Shown here in pieces: positions 28,867-38,412 of a stretch of 64,000 nucleotides of DNA. Within the stretch, counting starts at the first letter, position 1. Every line of letters starts with the position of its first letter. Made by a program: the position numbers and the translations under genes. The stretch comes from Pseudomonas sp. 8Z (lineage in GTDB: Bacteria; Pseudomonadota; Gammaproteobacteria; Pseudomonadales; Pseudomonadaceae). Under the pieces are notes generated by a model. It was not told where the DNA came from and did no database searches. It worked only from the letters and a program-made list of their open reading frames with translations. The DNA lies in the NCBI RefSeq assembly GCF_902506535.1, contig NZ_LR733826.1:62001-126000 (forward strand), read 5' to 3'.

Positions 28867-28969
28867 CGTTGTGCTCTCTGCGGGTGTCGTCGGAATGTCA
28901 GTTAATGCGAATTGTTTGCATTGATATGACAGGACGAACAAACCCCTTGCAGAGCGTAAAAATTCTTTC

Positions 28970-29905
28970 TCAGTTGAGAATCAGCAGCGCTGGATACTCT
29001 TGCAGTTGAGCCGAGGCCACTTGCGCCAGAGAGCGCATGATGTCGGTTGGTTCGCTCAGGCGATAGTTGCCGGTGATGCGCAGGTCATTCAGGTGGGCGT
29101 TGCGGTTGATGATCCAGCCAGGGTAGTAGCGGCGCAGTTCATCCAATACTTCGCGCAACGGGCGATCATCGAAGATCAGGCGGCCCTGAACCCAAGCGAG
29201 CTGATGGGCTGTGGCGCCATGGATGCGCGTGCCGACACCGTTCGGGCCGATGCGGATGCTGTCGCCGCTTGCCAGGTAGGTGTGCGTGTCGTTGCCGCGC
29301 GCATAAACCTCGATCTCGCCCCGTTCGACGCTGACTTCGGCGCTATCGTCGAGATAACGCACGGAGAATGCTGTGCCGCGTACCGAGATGCGGACGGGGC
29401 CTGCATCGACTTGGAAGGGGCGATAGTTGTCCTTGGCGACATCGAAATAGGCTTCGCCTCTGAGTAGTTGGGTGACGCGCTGATGTGCGTCGATCTGACT
29501 GGAGAACGCGCTATCGGTATTGAGCAGAACGTGCGAACCGTCGGCCAGATCCAGGCTCTGGCGTTGGCCAACGGCAGTGACATGATCGGCGCGCAGACGC
29601 AGCAGAAGATCGCTCTGCAGGGTAATGCCGACCACCAGCAGCAGCGTTGCAGCGATCGCCAGCGATCTGCCGAGGCGCCGTGAGCGCTTGGGCTGCGGCT
29701 GCCTGCTTTGTTCCAGGTGTGCGGCTGCGGTTGCCAGTGTGGATGATTGCCAGCACTGCTGCGCACGTTCGAATGCTTCTGCGTTGGCGGGGGAGGCGGC
29801 CAGCCACTCAGCGAATTGCGCTCGGCAGTCATCGTCCGCATGTTCCAACAGAAGTAGCCAGTCCAGCGCCTGGCTCAGCGTTGCGTCGCTGTCGTGCGGG
29901 GGCAT
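28970..29905 (-). CDS. FecR-family anti-sigma regulator
   Basis: The protein has 311 residues. An N-terminal cytoplasmic sigma-binding domain (LDWLLLLEHADDDCRAQFAEWL) is followed by one transmembrane helix (SLAIAATLLLVVGITLQS), then the periplasmic FecR domain (HVLLNTDSAFSSQI; RGTAFSVRYL) and a C-terminal STN-like segment (LREVLDELRRYYPGWI) that contacts the receptor STN domain. It sits between the sigma factor and receptor genes in the usual order. It probably transmits receptor occupancy to the sigma factor. Confidence 0.92.
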   Translation of the reverse strand: MPPHDSDATLSQALDWLLLLEHADDDCRAQFAEWLAASPANAEAFERAQQCWQSSTLATAAAHLEQSRQPQPKRSRRLGRSLAIAATLLLVVGITLQSDLLLRLRADHVTAVGQRQSLDLADGSHVLLNTDSAFSSQIDAHQRVTQLLRGEAYFDVAKDNYRPFQVDAGPVRISVRGTAFSVRYLDDSAEVSVERGEIEVYARGNDTHTYLASGDSIRIGPNGVGTRIHGATAHQLAWVQGRLIFDDRPLREVLDELRRYYPGWIINRNAHLNDLRITGNYRLSEPTDIMRSLAQVASAQLQEYPALLILN

Positions 29906-29966
29906 CGGACTGTTCTCAAAACTGGGGGCGACATTCTGGCTGACGGTGCGGGTGAGTGATAGTCAC

Positions 29967-30488
29967 TCATATTGGAGGCGTGAGGCGCTCGAGCAGGGTC
30001 ACGCACAGTGCCATGATCAGTTTGAGCTCCTTTTGTACTGTGCTGGCTGATACGCCGAGTTCTGCCGCGATCTGCGCCTGACCCTGGCCATGCAGGCGGC
30101 TGAGAATGAAAATGCGCTGTTGGCGCTCGCTCAGTTGCTCCAGCGCACTGCCCAGTCGCTGCAGCAGGCGTTTGGCGTGAAGGCTGTCTTCGCTGGAGGC
30201 GCCTGGAGCGGGAACGGCCTGCATGATGGCGTCCGGTACGTCGTCGAGCATGGTTCGCGACTGCATACGCTCGCGGCGCAAGTGGTCGAGTGCCAGATTG
30301 CGGCCAGTCTGGAAGAGAAAGGGTTCAAGATGGGCGACCGGTTTCTCGCGCAGGCTGCCGGCGACTCGCAGGTAAGTTTCCTGCACCAGCTCCTCGGCGA
30401 TGCTGGTGTTTTTCACGATTTTTACCAGCGTGCGCAGTAGCGGTAGGCGCTGGCTGATGAAGACGCTGTCTAGATTTGGGTTGGTCAC
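29967..30488 (-). CDS. FecI-type ECF sigma factor
   Basis: The frame opens at a GTG at 30530, which lies inside a Fur box and has no ribosome site. The GTG at 30488 (before TNPNLDSVFISQRL) is a more natural start and gives 173 residues. Region 2 (IAEELVQETYLRV; LARLDHLRRER-like segment FQTGRNLALDHLRRERMQ) and region 4 (ALEQLSERQQRIFILSRLHG; AAELGVSASTVQKELK) are clear. It would activate the downstream TonB receptor gene. Iron control comes from the Fur box directly upstream. Confidence 0.88.
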   Translation of the reverse strand: MTNPNLDSVFISQRLPLLRTLVKIVKNTSIAEELVQETYLRVAGSLREKPVAHLEPFLFQTGRNLALDHLRRERMQSRTMLDDVPDAIMQAVPAPGASSEDSLHAKRLLQRLGSALEQLSERQQRIFILSRLHGQGQAQIAAELGVSASTVQKELKLIMALCVTLLERLTPPI

Positions 30489-30515
30489 TGGCAAGCCTAA
30501 TTTGCCGACTTCATA

Positions 30516-30534
30516 GCGAATGATAATCACTTTT
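30516..30534. promoter_or_regulatory. Fur box upstream of the ECF sigma gene
   Basis: The 19 bases aligned to the Fur consensus match at 14 positions, including the central AATGATAATCA. It overlaps the upstream possible GTG start of the sigma gene, supporting the later start and iron repression of the whole receptor system. Confidence 0.72.
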
Positions 30535-30680
30535 GATATCGGCGACTAGCGGACGCGCCTATGAGGCCGACCTGAGCATACTGCTGACTGACCTGCGCGC
30601 TAATCATTTGCGTAGGGATGAGCGGCGGCGTGCGTTTATCTGGACTCGACTTTAAGCCAGGGCACGTTTTACACATCCAT

Positions 30681-30715
30681 AAAAATGCCGCGCAGCTATG
30701 CAGCGGCGCGGCATT
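30681..30715 (-). terminator. Rho-independent terminator of the metNIQ operon
   Basis: On the minus strand AATGCCGCGC pairs with GCGCGGCATT around an inner loop that can extend the stem, followed by TTT. It lies 20 bp after the metQ stop. Confidence 0.85.
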
Positions 30716-30735
30716 GGGTACAGCGTTAGCGGCAA

Positions 30736-31506
30736 TCAGAACGCCGGGACGACGGCGCCTTTGTACTTCTCTGCGATGAACTGCTTCACCTCGGCGCTGT
30801 GCAGGGCCTTGACCAGCTTCTGCACGGCGTCGCTGTCCTTGTTATCGGCGCGGGTCACCAGAATGTTCACGTACGGCGAGTCGCTGCCTTCGATGGCCAG
30901 GGCGTCCTGGGTCGGGTTGAGCTTGGCTTCCAGGGCGTAGTTGGTGTTGATCAGGGCGAGGTCGACCTGGCTCAGCACGCGCGGCAGGGTGGCCGCTTCC
31001 AGTTCACGCACCTTGATGGATTTCGGGTTTTCGACGATGTCCTTCGGCGTGGCGAGGATGCCAGCCTCCGGCTTGAGCTTGATCACACCGGCCTTCTGCA
31101 GCAGCAGCAGGGCACGGCCGCCGTTGGTGGCGTCGTTGGGGATGGCGACGGTGGCGCCTTGCGGCAGCTCGCTGAGGTTCTTGATCTTGCTGGAGTAGGC
31201 GCCGAAGGGCTCGACGTGCACACCGGCAACGCTGACCAGGTCGGTCTTGCGGCTGGCGTTGAACTCGTCCAGGTACGGCTGGTGCTGGAAGAAGTTGGCG
31301 TCCAGGTTGCCTTGCTGTACCTGCAGGTTGGGCTGCACGTAGTCGGTGAACACGCGCACCTTCAGCTCCACGCCTTCTTTGGCCAGGGCCGGTTTGACGA
31401 ACTCGAGGATCTCCGCGTGCGGCACCGGAGTGGCGGCGACGTTGAGGGTTTCGGCCTGGGCCGAGAAGGCGGCGAAGGCCGCCAGGGCAGTCAGCAGTTT
31501 CTTCAT
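30736..31506 (-). CDS. metQ: D/L-methionine ABC transporter substrate-binding protein
   Basis: From ATG 31506 (MKKLLTALAAFAAFSAQA) it has 256 residues. This is an NlpA/MetQ-family protein: TLNVAATPVPHAEILEFVKP, DYVQPNLQVQQGNLDANFFQ, FGAYSSKIKNLSELPQGATV and AIPNDATNGGRALLLLQKAG. Unlike E. coli MetQ there is no lipobox cysteine, so it is probably a soluble periplasmic protein. Third gene of metNIQ. The start at 31506 lies 55 bp beyond the metI stop. Confidence 0.92.
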   Translation of the reverse strand: MKKLLTALAAFAAFSAQAETLNVAATPVPHAEILEFVKPALAKEGVELKVRVFTDYVQPNLQVQQGNLDANFFQHQPYLDEFNASRKTDLVSVAGVHVEPFGAYSSKIKNLSELPQGATVAIPNDATNGGRALLLLQKAGVIKLKPEAGILATPKDIVENPKSIKVRELEAATLPRVLSQVDLALINTNYALEAKLNPTQDALAIEGSDSPYVNILVTRADNKDSDAVQKLVKALHSAEVKQFIAEKYKGAVVPAF

Positions 31507-31561
31507 TTCAAGGTTCCTTTTGGGAAGGTTGGCGCGGGTCTCGCGGGTAGCGAGTCGCCGC

Positions 31562-32230
31562 TTATTTGCGGGAAAAGTGTATGACCAGGCGATCACCGAC
31601 CATCTGCAGCGCCTGCACCAGGATCAGCAGCAGCACCACGGTCACCGCCATCACATCCGGCTGGTAGCGCTGGTAGCCGTAGCGCACGGCCAGGTCGCCC
31701 AGGCCGCCGCCGCCGACCAGGCCGCTCATGGCGGTGTAGCCGACCAGGGTGATGGCGGTGACGGTGGTGGCCGCGAGCAGGCCAGGCAGGGCCTCGGGCA
31801 GCAGTGCGCGGGTGATGATCTGCCAGGTGCTGGCGCCCATGGCCTGGGTTGCCTCGATGATGCCGCGCTCCACTTCGCGCAGGGCTGTTTCCACCAGGCG
31901 CGCAAAGAACGGTGTGGCGCCGACCACCAGTGGCGGAATGGCGCCAGCGACGCCGAGCGAGGTGCCGACCAGCACTTCGGTGACCGGCAGCATCAGGATC
32001 AGCAGGATGACGAAGGGCACCGAGCGCACGACATTCACCACCAGCGACAGCACGCCATACAGCGCCTTTTGCTCGAACAACTGGCGTGGGCCGGTAAGAA
32101 ACAGCAGCACGCCGAGCGGCAGGCCGAGCAGCACGGTGAACAGCATCGAGCCGAGCAGCATGTTCAGGGTGTCGAGGCTGGCCTGCCAGATTTCCGGCCA
32201 GAACACGTTGGGCAGCAGTTGTTCGAGCAT
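31562..32230 (-). CDS. metI: Methionine ABC transporter permease
   Basis: The protein has 222 residues and five transmembrane helices. MetI motifs include WQASLDTLNMLLGSMLFTVL, NVVRSVPFVILLILMLPVT and the EAA loop EATQAMGASTWQIITRALLP. The start overlaps the metN stop (TGATG), so the two are translationally coupled. Confidence 0.94.
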   Translation of the reverse strand: MLEQLLPNVFWPEIWQASLDTLNMLLGSMLFTVLLGLPLGVLLFLTGPRQLFEQKALYGVLSLVVNVVRSVPFVILLILMLPVTEVLVGTSLGVAGAIPPLVVGATPFFARLVETALREVERGIIEATQAMGASTWQIITRALLPEALPGLLAATTVTAITLVGYTAMSGLVGGGGLGDLAVRYGYQRYQPDVMAVTVVLLLILVQALQMVGDRLVIHFSRK

Positions 32231-33237
32231 CAGCGCAGTACCTCCAGATGCACGTCGGCGGCTTCGAAGCGCGCCAGCGCGGCGTCGACTTCACCGCCTG
32301 TCAGGGCCAGGGTGAGCTGGCCGTAGGGGGTGTCCTTGATGCGGTCGATGCGCCCGGCGAGGATGCTGTAGTCCACCCCAGTCTCGCGCGCCACGGTGCC
32401 CAGCAGCGGTGCGTAGGTCGCTTCGCCCTGGAAGGTCAGGCGCAGGATGCGACCGTCGACATGAGCGAAGTCATCGTGCTGCTCGCTTTCATCGACGTGC
32501 TCGGACTCCTGCACGAAGCGCCGCGTGGTCGGGTGCTGCGGGTGCAGGAACACCTCGGCCACCGGGCCTTCTTCGACGATGACGCCGGCATCCATCACCG
32601 CCACGCGGTCGCAGACGCGGCGAATCACGTCCATCTCGTGGGTGATTAGCACAATACTCAGGCCCAGTTCGCGGTTGATCTCGGCCAGTAGGCTGAGCAC
32701 GGCGGTGGTGGTCTGCGGATCGAGGGCGCTGGTGGCCTCGTCGCAGAGCAGGATCTTAGGCCGGGTGCTCAGCGCACGGGCGATGCCGACGCGCTGCTTT
32801 TGCCCGCCGGAAAGCTGCGCCGGATATTTGTTGGCATGCTCCTGCAGGCCGACGCGGGCCAGCAGTTCGGTAACGCGGGCGTCGATCTCGCTGCGGCTCA
32901 GTTCACCGGCCAAGCGCAGCGGCATGGCGATGTTGTCGGCGACAGTCTTCGACGACAGCAGGTTGAAGTGCTGGAAGATCATCCCGACCTGCTGGCGGAA
33001 GCGGCGCAGGCCAGATGCATCGAGGGCGGTGACGTCGACGCCGTCGATCTCGATACGCCCGCCGGAGGGCTCTTCCAGGCGGTTGATCAGGCGCAGCAGG
33101 GTGCTCTTGCCCGCGCCGGAGTGGCCGATGATGCCGAACACCTGGCCGCTGCCGATCTGCAGTGTGGTGGGCTGCAACGCCGGAATCTCGCGGCCCGCGA
33201 CGCGGTAGGCCTTGTGGACGGATTGAAACTGGATCAC
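32230..33237 (-). CDS. metN: Methionine ABC transporter ATP-binding protein
   Basis: The protein has 335 residues with a GTG start. The ABC domain has Walker [11 protein letters not shown]-loop IFQHFNLL, signature [15 protein letters not shown] and Walker [14 protein letters not shown]. The C-terminal NIL (ACT-like) domain, about 265-335, binds methionine for trans-inhibition. First gene of metNIQ, downstream of the lipoprotein gene with about 170 bp between. No methionine riboswitch was seen in that gap. Confidence 0.95.
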   Translation of the reverse strand: MIQFQSVHKAYRVAGREIPALQPTTLQIGSGQVFGIIGHSGAGKSTLLRLINRLEEPSGGRIEIDGVDVTALDASGLRRFRQQVGMIFQHFNLLSSKTVADNIAMPLRLAGELSRSEIDARVTELLARVGLQEHANKYPAQLSGGQKQRVGIARALSTRPKILLCDEATSALDPQTTTAVLSLLAEINRELGLSIVLITHEMDVIRRVCDRVAVMDAGVIVEEGPVAEVFLHPQHPTTRRFVQESEHVDESEQHDDFAHVDGRILRLTFQGEATYAPLLGTVARETGVDYSILAGRIDRIKDTPYGQLTLALTGGEVDAALARFEAADVHLEVLR

Positions 33238-33407
33238 GCGAACGACCTTTTGGGTGTGTTCAGGGCGGGCATCGAGGGTGTCGAGCCGACCAGCGGGCGC
33301 CGGGTGGGCGCAAAAGGGCGCCAGTTTACCCGGCGCTATTTAGGCCGAGAAAATCTTTGTTGGCCTATGGTTATTTCAAAATGGCATTAAGCGCAGTGCT
33401 CAGCACG

Positions 33408-33782
33408 TTACTGCCGCGCCTGTTCCAGCGTTTGGCGCACATCGTTGCTCAAGGCGGGCGCATCGGGCAGCAGGCTGCGTGCTTGGCTCAGGGCTTTGGC
33501 GGCGGCGTTCAGATCGCCACGTTGCAGGGCTTCGCGGCCTTGCAGCATGTAGGCATCGGCCAGTTGCCGCCGGAACTGCGGCAAACGCTCGTCTTGGCGC
33601 GCGCGCGGTTCGAGTGCGGCGAGCTGGTCGCGGGCGTTGTCTAGGCGATCCTCGGCGATGTTTTGCTCAATCTGTGCAAACGCCTGGGCTAGCGCATCGG
33701 TGGAAGATTGCGTGCTCTGGCAGGCAGCCAGTATGCAAAGCACCAGGCTGATTACCGCACTGCGAAAAGCGAACGACTTCAT
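33408..33782 (-). CDS. Small TPR-like lipoprotein
   Basis: From ATG 33782 (MKSFAFRSAVISLVLCILAAC) it has 124 residues, with a lipobox LAAC. The mature part is a short helical repeat (ALAQAFAQIEQNIAEDRLDN; ALQRGDLNAAAKALSQARSL), resembling one or two TPR units. As I recall, a homologue occupies the same place between znuB and metN in P. aeruginosa (PA5502). Function unknown. Confidence 0.8.
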   Translation of the reverse strand: MKSFAFRSAVISLVLCILAACQSTQSSTDALAQAFAQIEQNIAEDRLDNARDQLAALEPRARQDERLPQFRRQLADAYMLQGREALQRGDLNAAAKALSQARSLLPDAPALSNDVRQTLEQARQ

Positions 33783-33879
33783 GACTACGCGTCTCGAATT
33801 GTGCAAAAAACGCGCAATCATACAGGGTTATGGTGGGTTTTTCACGTCACCAACTGTCGCCATAATCCGGCGCGGGTCA

Positions 33880-34668
33880 TCAGCCATTGCGCCGGGGCAA
33901 GGCGAAGCTGGCGAGGAACAAGCCCGCCGCGCTGACCACGATGGACGGTCCGGCGGGCGTGTCTTGATACCAGGACAGCGTCAACCCGCAGCACACCGCC
34001 ACCAGACCGAGCAGGCTGGCGCCGACGGCCATTTGCTCCGGCGTGCGCGCATGGCGCTGGGCGGCGGCGGCGGGGATGATCAGCAGGGAGGTGATCAGCA
34101 GCACACCGACCACTTTCATCGCCACGGCAATCACCACCGCGATCAACAGCATCAGCGCCAGGCGGATCGCCGCCACCGGCAGACCTTCGACCCGCGCCAG
34201 CTCTTCGTGCACAGTGATTGCCAGCAGCGGTCGCCACAGCCACGCCAGTAAAGCCAGCACCAGCGCGCTGCCGCCGACGATCCAGGCCAGATCGGTGGTG
34301 CTGACGGCGAGCAGGTCGCCGAACAGGTAGCTCATCAGGTCGAGGCGTACGTCATGCATGAAGCTCAGCGCCACCAGGCCCAGCGACAGGGTGCTGTGGG
34401 CGAGGATGCCGAGCAGGGTGTCGGAGGCCAGCGGCTGGCGCTGTTGCAACGTCACCAGCAGCGCGGCCAGCAGCACGCAGCCGACGGTTACGGTGAGAGT
34501 CGGGCTGACGTCGAGCATCAGGCCCAGTGCCACGCCGAGCAGGGCGGCATGGGATAGGGTGTCGCCGAAATAGGCCATGCGCCGCCAGACCACGAAGGAG
34601 CCGAGCGGGCCGGCTACCAGGGCCAGCGCCAGACCGGCGAGCAAAGCGTTGAGGAGAAAGTCAGGCAT
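33880..34668 (-). CDS. znuB: Zinc ABC transporter permease
   Basis: The protein has 262 residues and about eight transmembrane helices, ABC-3 family: NALLAGLALALVAGPLGSFV, RRMAYFGDTLSHAALLGVAL and GVLLITSLLIIPAAAAQRHA. The start overlaps the znuC end by one base. It forms the membrane channel for Zn2+ delivered by ZnuA. Confidence 0.93.
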   Translation of the reverse strand: MPDFLLNALLAGLALALVAGPLGSFVVWRRMAYFGDTLSHAALLGVALGLMLDVSPTLTVTVGCVLLAALLVTLQQRQPLASDTLLGILAHSTLSLGLVALSFMHDVRLDLMSYLFGDLLAVSTTDLAWIVGGSALVLALLAWLWRPLLAITVHEELARVEGLPVAAIRLALMLLIAVVIAVAMKVVGVLLITSLLIIPAAAAQRHARTPEQMAVGASLLGLVAVCCGLTLSWYQDTPAGPSIVVSAAGLFLASFALPRRNG

Positions 34669-35456
34669 CAGTGTTTACAGTTCGGGCCGTGGACGTGAGC
34701 CGGGCCATGAATGGTCAGGCCGGGCTGAACCACGCCGCCATGCAGGTCGTGAGCGTGGTCGTGATGGTGGTGATAGACGGCCAGGCTCTTGGCGTCCTGG
34801 CCGAACAGTTCGATAAAGGCCGGATCAAAGCTGACCTGCTCCGGGTGGCCGGAACAGCACACGTGGCGGTTGAGGCAGACCACCTGATCGGTGGCGCTCA
34901 TCACCAGGTGCAGGTCGTGCGAGACCATCAGCACGCCGCAGTCGTGACGCTCGCGCAGCCGTGAAATCAGCCGGTACAACTCGGCCTGGCCGGCCACGTC
35001 GACACCCTGCACCGGTTCGTCGAGCACCAGCAGTTGCGGCTCGCGCAGCAGAGCGCGGGCCAGCAGCACGCGCTGCATCTCGCCACCGGAAATGTTCTGC
35101 AGCGGGCTGTCGATCACCTGCTCGGCGCCGACCTCGGCCAGTGCCGCCAGCGCGCGTTTGCGATCGACCCCCGGCACCAGGCGCAAGAAGCGCAGCACCG
35201 ACAGCGGCAGGGTGGCGTCGACATGCAGTTTTTGCGGCATGTAGCCGATGCGCAGGCGCGGCGTGCGGCGCACGCTGCCACGCTCAGGTTGTAGCAGACC
35301 GAGCACCACGCGCACCAGGGTGGTCTTGCCCGCGCCGTTGGGGCCGATCAGGGTGACGATCTCGCCAGGCTGTACGCTCATCTGCACATCATCAAGCACC
35401 ACTTGGCCGTTGAAGCTGACCGCGATGCCTTCGAGCTGGATCAAGGCCTCGCTCAT
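34668..35456 (-). CDS. znuC: Zinc ABC transporter ATP-binding protein
   Basis: From ATG 35456 ([20 protein letters not shown]) it has 262 residues; a longer open frame is a shadow of zur. Walker A is [13 protein letters not shown], signature [15 protein letters not shown] and Walker [13 protein letters not shown]. The C-terminus is His-rich ([15 protein letters not shown] and [13 protein letters not shown]), typical of ZnuC. The start overlaps the zur stop (ATGA). Confidence 0.94.
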   Translation of the reverse strand: MSEALIQLEGIAVSFNGQVVLDDVQMSVQPGEIVTLIGPNGAGKTTLVRVVLGLLQPERGSVRRTPRLRIGYMPQKLHVDATLPLSVLRFLRLVPGVDRKRALAALAEVGAEQVIDSPLQNISGGEMQRVLLARALLREPQLLVLDEPVQGVDVAGQAELYRLISRLRERHDCGVLMVSHDLHLVMSATDQVVCLNRHVCCSGHPEQVSFDPAFIELFGQDAKSLAVYHHHHDHAHDLHGGVVQPGLTIHGPAHVHGPNCKH

Positions 35457-35944
35457 GCCTTGCCCTTGCAACCGGCGCAGAGGCCGACCACTTCCACAGT
35501 CTGGCTTTCCACGGCGAAACCGACACTGGCGGCGCTGTCGACGATGGCCTGGCTGATGCTGGGCTGTTCCAGCTCGGTGGCGGCATGGCAGGCCCGGCAT
35601 ATCAGGAACTGGCCTTGGTGCGAGTGCTCCGGGTGGCTGCAGCCGACGAAGGCGTTGAGCGAAGCGATGCGGTGCACCAGGCCGTTTTCCAGGAGGAAGT
35701 CCAACGCGCGATAGACCGTGGGTGGCGCGGCGCGGCGGCCGTCTTCATCGCTCAATACGCCGAGGATGTCGTAGGCACCGAGCGGCTTGTGGCTGGCCCA
35801 GACCAGCTCCAGCACGCGTTTGCGTAGAGCGGTCAGGCGCAGCCCTTGGCGCGCGCAGATGGCTTCGGCTTCGGCCAGCGCATGGCTGACGCAGCGGGAG
35901 TGGTCATGAGGGCGTGCAGCCAGGGGCGTGTCGGACATGGGCAA
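35453..35944 (-). CDS. zur: Zinc uptake regulator, Fur family
   Basis: The protein has 163 residues. The winged helix ([40 protein letters not shown]) is followed by the metal domain: [20 protein letters not shown] supplies two of the structural-zinc cysteines and several His, and [12 protein letters not shown] supplies the second Cys pair. First gene of zur-znuC-znuB and divergent from znuA, with a Zur-box-like palindrome between. It represses both units when zinc is replete. An ATG two codons downstream (35938) is an alternative start. Confidence 0.94.
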   Translation of the reverse strand: MPMSDTPLAARPHDHSRCVSHALAEAEAICARQGLRLTALRKRVLELVWASHKPLGAYDILGVLSDEDGRRAAPPTVYRALDFLLENGLVHRIASLNAFVGCSHPEHSHQGQFLICRACHAATELEQPSISQAIVDSAASVGFAVESQTVEVVGLCAGCKGKA

Positions 35945-35961
35945 GGACGGCGCTGGGAAGA

Positions 35962-35979
35962 GACGTTATTATGTTACCT
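35962..35979. promoter_or_regulatory. Zur box in the znuA/zur divergent promoter
   Basis: ACGTTATTATGTTACCT fits the GTTATAxTATAAC-type Zur operator with some mismatches. It lies about 30 bp from each start codon, placed to control both divergent transcripts. Confidence 0.65.
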
Positions 35980-36004
35980 GTTCAATCCCGCTTGAGTATG
36001 CCCC

Positions 36005-36943
36005 GTGTTGCGTCTTTTCTGCCTTATTGCCCTGTTTTTCGTCGCCAGCGCCCAGGCTGAGGTGCGCGTTCTGACCAGTATCAAGCCGCTGCAATTGATC
36101 GCCGCAGCGGTGCAGGACGGCGTCGGCGAGCCTGAAGTGCTGCTGCCGCCTGGCGCCTCGCCACACCACTACGCGCTGCGCCCATCCGACGTACGGCGGG
36201 TGCGCGAGGCCGACCTGCTGTACTGGATCGGCCCGGATATGGAGGCCTTTTTGCCGCGCGTGCTGGACGGTCGCGACAAGCCGCAGGTAGCGGTGCAGGA
36301 TTTGCCCGGCATGAGCCTGCGCCGCTTTGGCGAGGGCCATGCTGAGCATGACCACGACGAGCATGCTGATGAGCACGACCATGCCAGCGATGAGCTGGGC
36401 CATGACCACGAGCATCGCCCCGGTAGCCTGGACGCCCACCTCTGGCTGCTGCCGACCAATGCACGGGTGATCGCCGCCCGCATGGCCGCCGATCTGAGCC
36501 AACTGGATGCGCCCAACGCGCAGCGCTACGCCGCCAACCTGCAAGCCTTCGAGCAGCGTCTGGATGCGCTCGACACGCGCATTCGCCCGCAAATGACGGC
36601 CCTGCACGGCAAGCCCTACTTCGTCTTCCACGAGGCTTTCGACTACTTCGAGTCCACCTATGGCCTTGAACATGCCGGTGTATTCAGCGTGCTCACCGAA
36701 GTGCAGCCCGGTGCCCAGCACGTCGCCGCCATGCGTGAGCGCCTGCAACAGGCTGGCCCGAGCTGCGTATTCAGTGAGCCGCCTATGCGCCCACGCCTGG
36801 CCGAAACCCTGACCGCTGGCCTTCCGGTCAAGCTGGCCGAACTCGACGCCCTGGGCGGCACCCTGCCGGTCGATGCCAACGGCTACGAACATCTGCTGCA
36901 GAACCTGGCCAACGGCCTGAGTGAGTGCCTGAATAGCCTGTAG
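36005..36943 (+). CDS. znuA: Zinc ABC transporter substrate-binding protein
   Basis: The protein has 312 residues with a GTG start at 36005; the ATG at 35998 is out of frame. The signal peptide is MLRLFCLIALFFVASAQA. The cluster A-1 fold is clear: VLTSIKPLQLIAAAVQDGVG, PGASPHHYALRPSDVRRV (first His ligand), a His/Asp-rich loop (about residues 105-140, HDHDEHADEHDH) and the later His ligands in SLDAHLWLLP and FHEAFDYFE. It captures periplasmic Zn2+ for ZnuBC. Confidence 0.94.
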   Translation: MLRLFCLIALFFVASAQAEVRVLTSIKPLQLIAAAVQDGVGEPEVLLPPGASPHHYALRPSDVRRVREADLLYWIGPDMEAFLPRVLDGRDKPQVAVQDLPGMSLRRFGEGHAEHDHDEHADEHDHASDELGHDHEHRPGSLDAHLWLLPTNARVIAARMAADLSQLDAPNAQRYAANLQAFEQRLDALDTRIRPQMTALHGKPYFVFHEAFDYFESTYGLEHAGVFSVLTEVQPGAQHVAAMRERLQQAGPSCVFSEPPMRPRLAETLTAGLPVKLAELDALGGTLPVDANGYEHLLQNLANGLSECLNSL

Positions 36944-36966
36944 GGCACAGTCCAGCGGCAGACCCT

Positions 36967-37062
36967 GTGTAGGAGCGAATTTATTCGCGATTGACGAGGC
37001 CCCGGATTGCATCCAGGTCAGCGGGCTGGCCGGGGCTTTTGTGGGAGGGGCTTCAGCCGCGA
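36967..37062. repeat. REP-type palindromes after znuA
   Basis: TGTAGGAGCGAATTTATTCG at the left is the sister of the element near 6115. GTGGGAGGGGCTTCAGCCGC near 37040 is a half of the element at 421-472. No gene in this gap; it may act as an mRNA end hairpin for znuA. Confidence 0.65.
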
Positions 37063-37150
37063 CCCGCCAAGCTACGAACTGTAACCACCGCCACGTTGCC
37101 GCTCGCAGGCGCAAACCACTAGGCTTGCGCTTTTGCCGCGAGCGCCCGCC

Positions 37151-38392
37151 ATGCCGCCCACTGCACCTCGCCCGTCCAACGCCACACTGGTGCTGCTGGC
37201 CTCGCTCTATTGCGCGCAGGGCCTGCCCTCCGGGCTTATCGCCCACTCGTTGCCGGTGCTGCTGCGCCAGCACGGCGTCGATCTGGCCTTGATCGGCCTG
37301 CTCAAACTGCTGGCGCTGCCCTGGTTGCTCAAGGTGTTCTGGGCGCCCTGGATTGATCGCTTGGCTTCACCTCGCTTCGGCCACCACCGTGGCTGGATTC
37401 TGCCACTGCAAAGCGGGGTGACCGGTTGCGTCGCCGTGCTTGCGATGCTGGCACCGCAGACCCTGTTCGGCGCCGGCCTGTGGTGGCTGCTCGGTCTCTT
37501 GCTGCTGATCAACCTGCTGGCCGCGACCCAGGACGTGGCCACCGATGGCCTTACCGTACGCCTGCTGCCCGAACGCTGGCGCGGTCTGGGCAACAGCCTG
37601 CAAGTGGGCGGCTACAAGGTCGGCATGATCGTAAGCGGCAGCGGCCTGCTGCTGGTGATTGACCCGCTGGGCTGGAACCTGACGCTGGGTTTGTTGGCCG
37701 GCCTGATCCTGCTGATGACCGTGCCGATCTGCTTGTTCCCCGAGCGCCGCGTGCTGCCTTTCCAACCCGCCCAGGCGGAACGCGCCCTCGGCCCGCGTCT
37801 GCTGCTCGACCACTATCGCGGCCTGCTGGCGCAGCCCGGCATGTTGCTGTGGCTGGCAGTGGTGCTCACCTTCAAACTCGGCGACTCGCTCGGCTCGCCG
37901 ATGCTCAAGCCGATGCTGGTGGATCAGGGCTGGAGCACCGCAGCGCTCGGCCAACTGACCCTGATCAGCAGCCTGGCCGGCATCGGCGGCGCCTTGCTTG
38001 GTGGCCTGCTCTACGCCCGTATCGGTGTGCTGCGTGCGCTGATCCTGTTTGGCGCCCTGCAGGCCATCGGCATCGCCGCGCTGGCCTTGCTGGTGGGGCA
38101 GGGCGCCAACACCGGGCTGGTCTACGCCGTGACCCTGTTCGAACAGGTGGCCGACGGCATGTCCACCGTCGCTCTGTTCGCCGCCATGATGTGCATGTGC
38201 CGCCCCGAACACGAAGGCGCCGACTTCACCCTGCAGGCTTCGGCGCAGGTGCTGCTTTCGGGCTTCGTCGGCGCCAGCAGCGGGGTGCTGGCGAAGTGGC
38301 TGGGGTATGAAGGATTATTCGTCGGGGCGGGGGGAGTAGGGGTGTTGGTGCTGGTTATGGTGTTGATACATGGCCGCCGAACTCAGGATTGA
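37151..38392 (+). CDS. MFS transporter (AmpG / RhtX-FptX-like)
   Basis: The frame opens with a TTG at 37133; the ATG at 37151 (MPPTAPRPSN) is the likelier start, giving 413 residues. About twelve transmembrane helices are seen. The start LLASLYCAQGLPSGLIAHSL and the loop WAPWIDRLASPRFGHHRGW plus ATQDVATDGLTVRLLP place it in the AmpG-like group, which includes muropeptide permeases and the RhtX/FptX siderophore transporters. The C-terminal half is complete. The substrate is uncertain; no siderophore genes are adjacent. Confidence 0.8.
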   Translation: MPPTAPRPSNATLVLLASLYCAQGLPSGLIAHSLPVLLRQHGVDLALIGLLKLLALPWLLKVFWAPWIDRLASPRFGHHRGWILPLQSGVTGCVAVLAMLAPQTLFGAGLWWLLGLLLLINLLAATQDVATDGLTVRLLPERWRGLGNSLQVGGYKVGMIVSGSGLLLVIDPLGWNLTLGLLAGLILLMTVPICLFPERRVLPFQPAQAERALGPRLLLDHYRGLLAQPGMLLWLAVVLTFKLGDSLGSPMLKPMLVDQGWSTAALGQLTLISSLAGIGGALLGGLLYARIGVLRALILFGALQAIGIAALALLVGQGANTGLVYAVTLFEQVADGMSTVALFAAMMCMCRPEHEGADFTLQASAQVLLSGFVGASSGVLAKWLGYEGLFVGAGGVGVLVLVMVLIHGRRTQD

Positions 38393-38412
38393 GAACGGCG
38401 GAGTTTGGCCTA

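Noticed and set aside
30489..30530. The GTG at 30530 as start of the ECF sigma factor
   Set aside because: It lies inside the Fur box and lacks a ribosome-binding site; the GTG at 30488 fits the family start better.
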